Of a stretch of 29,159 bases of DNA, positions 28,795 through 29,159 are shown in pieces. Origin of the DNA: a virus; IMG/VR virus record IMGVR_UViG_3300005588_000080, positions 1 through 29,159 of that record. The stretch is one strand, 5' to 3'. Position 1 is the stretch's first letter. Each line of letters begins with the position of its first letter. The position numbers and the translations under genes are program-made. The notes below the pieces were generated by a model. That model saw only the letters and a list, made by a program, of their open reading frames with translations. It made no database searches and was not told the origin of the DNA.

Positions 28795-29034
28795 TTATCT
28801 TGGGATGCGGATTGTCTTTTCGTACTGCCTTTGGTCTTTTTGCATTTGGGTTGCCCAGCGGTAGCCTGCTCGGCAGCCTGCTATCCAGGCGGCTTCGTGC
28901 TCTGGGGTTGGTGGAATGATACCGAGACTAGCAGTAATCCATTCGCTGTTGGTTATTACGTCGTTGGTATCTGCTTGCTGTGCTGCGAGCGCGCCGTTTT
29001 TGCGACCTAGTTCGTAGGCAGTGGAAAGTTTCAT
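28795..29034 (-). CDS. Small hypothetical protein
   Basis: 79 residues from the ATG at 29034. AGGAG lies 13 bases upstream, a rather long gap. The frame is also open further upstream through the GC-rich repeat, so a longer protein with a Ser-Ala-Glu repeat cannot be excluded. AYELGRKNGALAA near the start and EAAWIAGCRAGYRWATQ near the end are helical and share a G-R-x-x-G style. Function unknown. Confidence 0.65.
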   Translation of the reverse strand: MKLSTAYELGRKNGALAAQQADTNDVITNSEWITASLGIIPPTPEHEAAWIAGCRAGYRWATQMQKDQRQYEKTIRIPR

Positions 29035-29065
29035 TGTGTTGTGTGTGCTCCTGTTTAGGTTGCTG

Positions 29066-29159
29066 CGTTGCTGCTGCGTTGCCGCCGCCGAATCCGCCGC
29101 CGATTCCGCCGAGCTCGCCGCCGATTCCGCCGCCGATTCCGCCGACCTCGCCGCCGACC
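29066..29159 (-). repeat. GC-rich low-complexity tandem repeat at the window edge
   Basis: The minus strand reads as near-repeats of GGCGGAATCGGC with variants, continuing past the window. All three minus frames are open: Gly-rich (GGIGGGIGG), Arg-rich (RRNRRR, stopping at a TAA just before the next gene's AGGAG) and Ala-Ser-Glu-rich (SAAESAA, in frame with the gene at 28795). It is probably the 3' end of a gene upstream on the minus strand. The Arg-rich frame ends most naturally. Confidence 0.75.

Noticed and set aside
1-29159. CRISPR arrays, insertion sequences, integrase or attachment sites
   Set aside because: No spaced direct repeats, terminal inverted repeats with a transposase, or recombinase gene were seen.

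Overview
The window looks like part of the genome of a tailed, probably strictly lytic double-stranded DNA bacteriophage. Nearly all the DNA is coding. Genes are short, overlap by 1-4 bases at many stop/start junctions (TGATG, ATGA, GTGA), use GTG starts freely and often carry AGGAG-type ribosome binding sites. The products are phage DNA-metabolism proteins. No integrase, repressor, transposase or ribosomal gene is seen. The host cannot be named. Strong Shine-Dalgarno sites and a phage CsrA suggest a bacterium that uses CsrA-type RNA regulation.

Region 1 (1-384) is the end of a gene with an acidic DADDG repeat linker. Region 2 (448-7117) is a probable DNA base-modification operon. FolE, QueD and QueE make 7-carboxy-7-deazaguanine, and a DpdA-type transglycosylase would exchange it (or a derivative) for guanine in phage DNA. 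Interleaved are an LmbE-like deacetylase fused to a second QueD-like fold, a PAPS-reductase-like PP-loop ATPase, and a GT-B glycosyltransferase. A recognisable QueC is absent, so the final base is unlikely to be plain preQ0 and may be decorated.

Region 3 (7048-18604) is the replication and recombination block: a beta-type sliding clamp, a uracil-DNA glycosylase fused to a 3'-5' exonuclease, a MazG-like pyrophosphohydrolase, a separate family A polymerase, a DnaX-like clamp loader, a UvsY-like protein, a single-stranded DNA binding protein with an acidic tail, a UvsX/RecA recombinase, a tRNA-like element, CsrA, a FEN-type 5' nuclease and a RuvC-like nuclease. Polymerase and proofreading functions sit on separate polypeptides.

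Region 4 (18605-19205) is poorly coding at its end. It holds a stack of strong hairpins finishing in a Rho-independent terminator. Region 5 (19206-27372) holds a pyrimidine-dimer-glycosylase-like protein, a nucleotidyltransferase-like protein, an SbcC/Rad50 ATPase split into two genes at the zinc hook with an SbcD/Mre11-like nuclease and a papain-like protease between the halves, ThyX, and small proteins including a possible holin.

Region 6 (27501-29159) is on the opposite strand and converges on a 12-bp hairpin near 27429-27467. It encodes a methyltransferase-like protein and several small proteins, and ends in a GC-rich tandem repeat at the window edge.

All functional names rest on motifs read by eye. 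No database search was possible.
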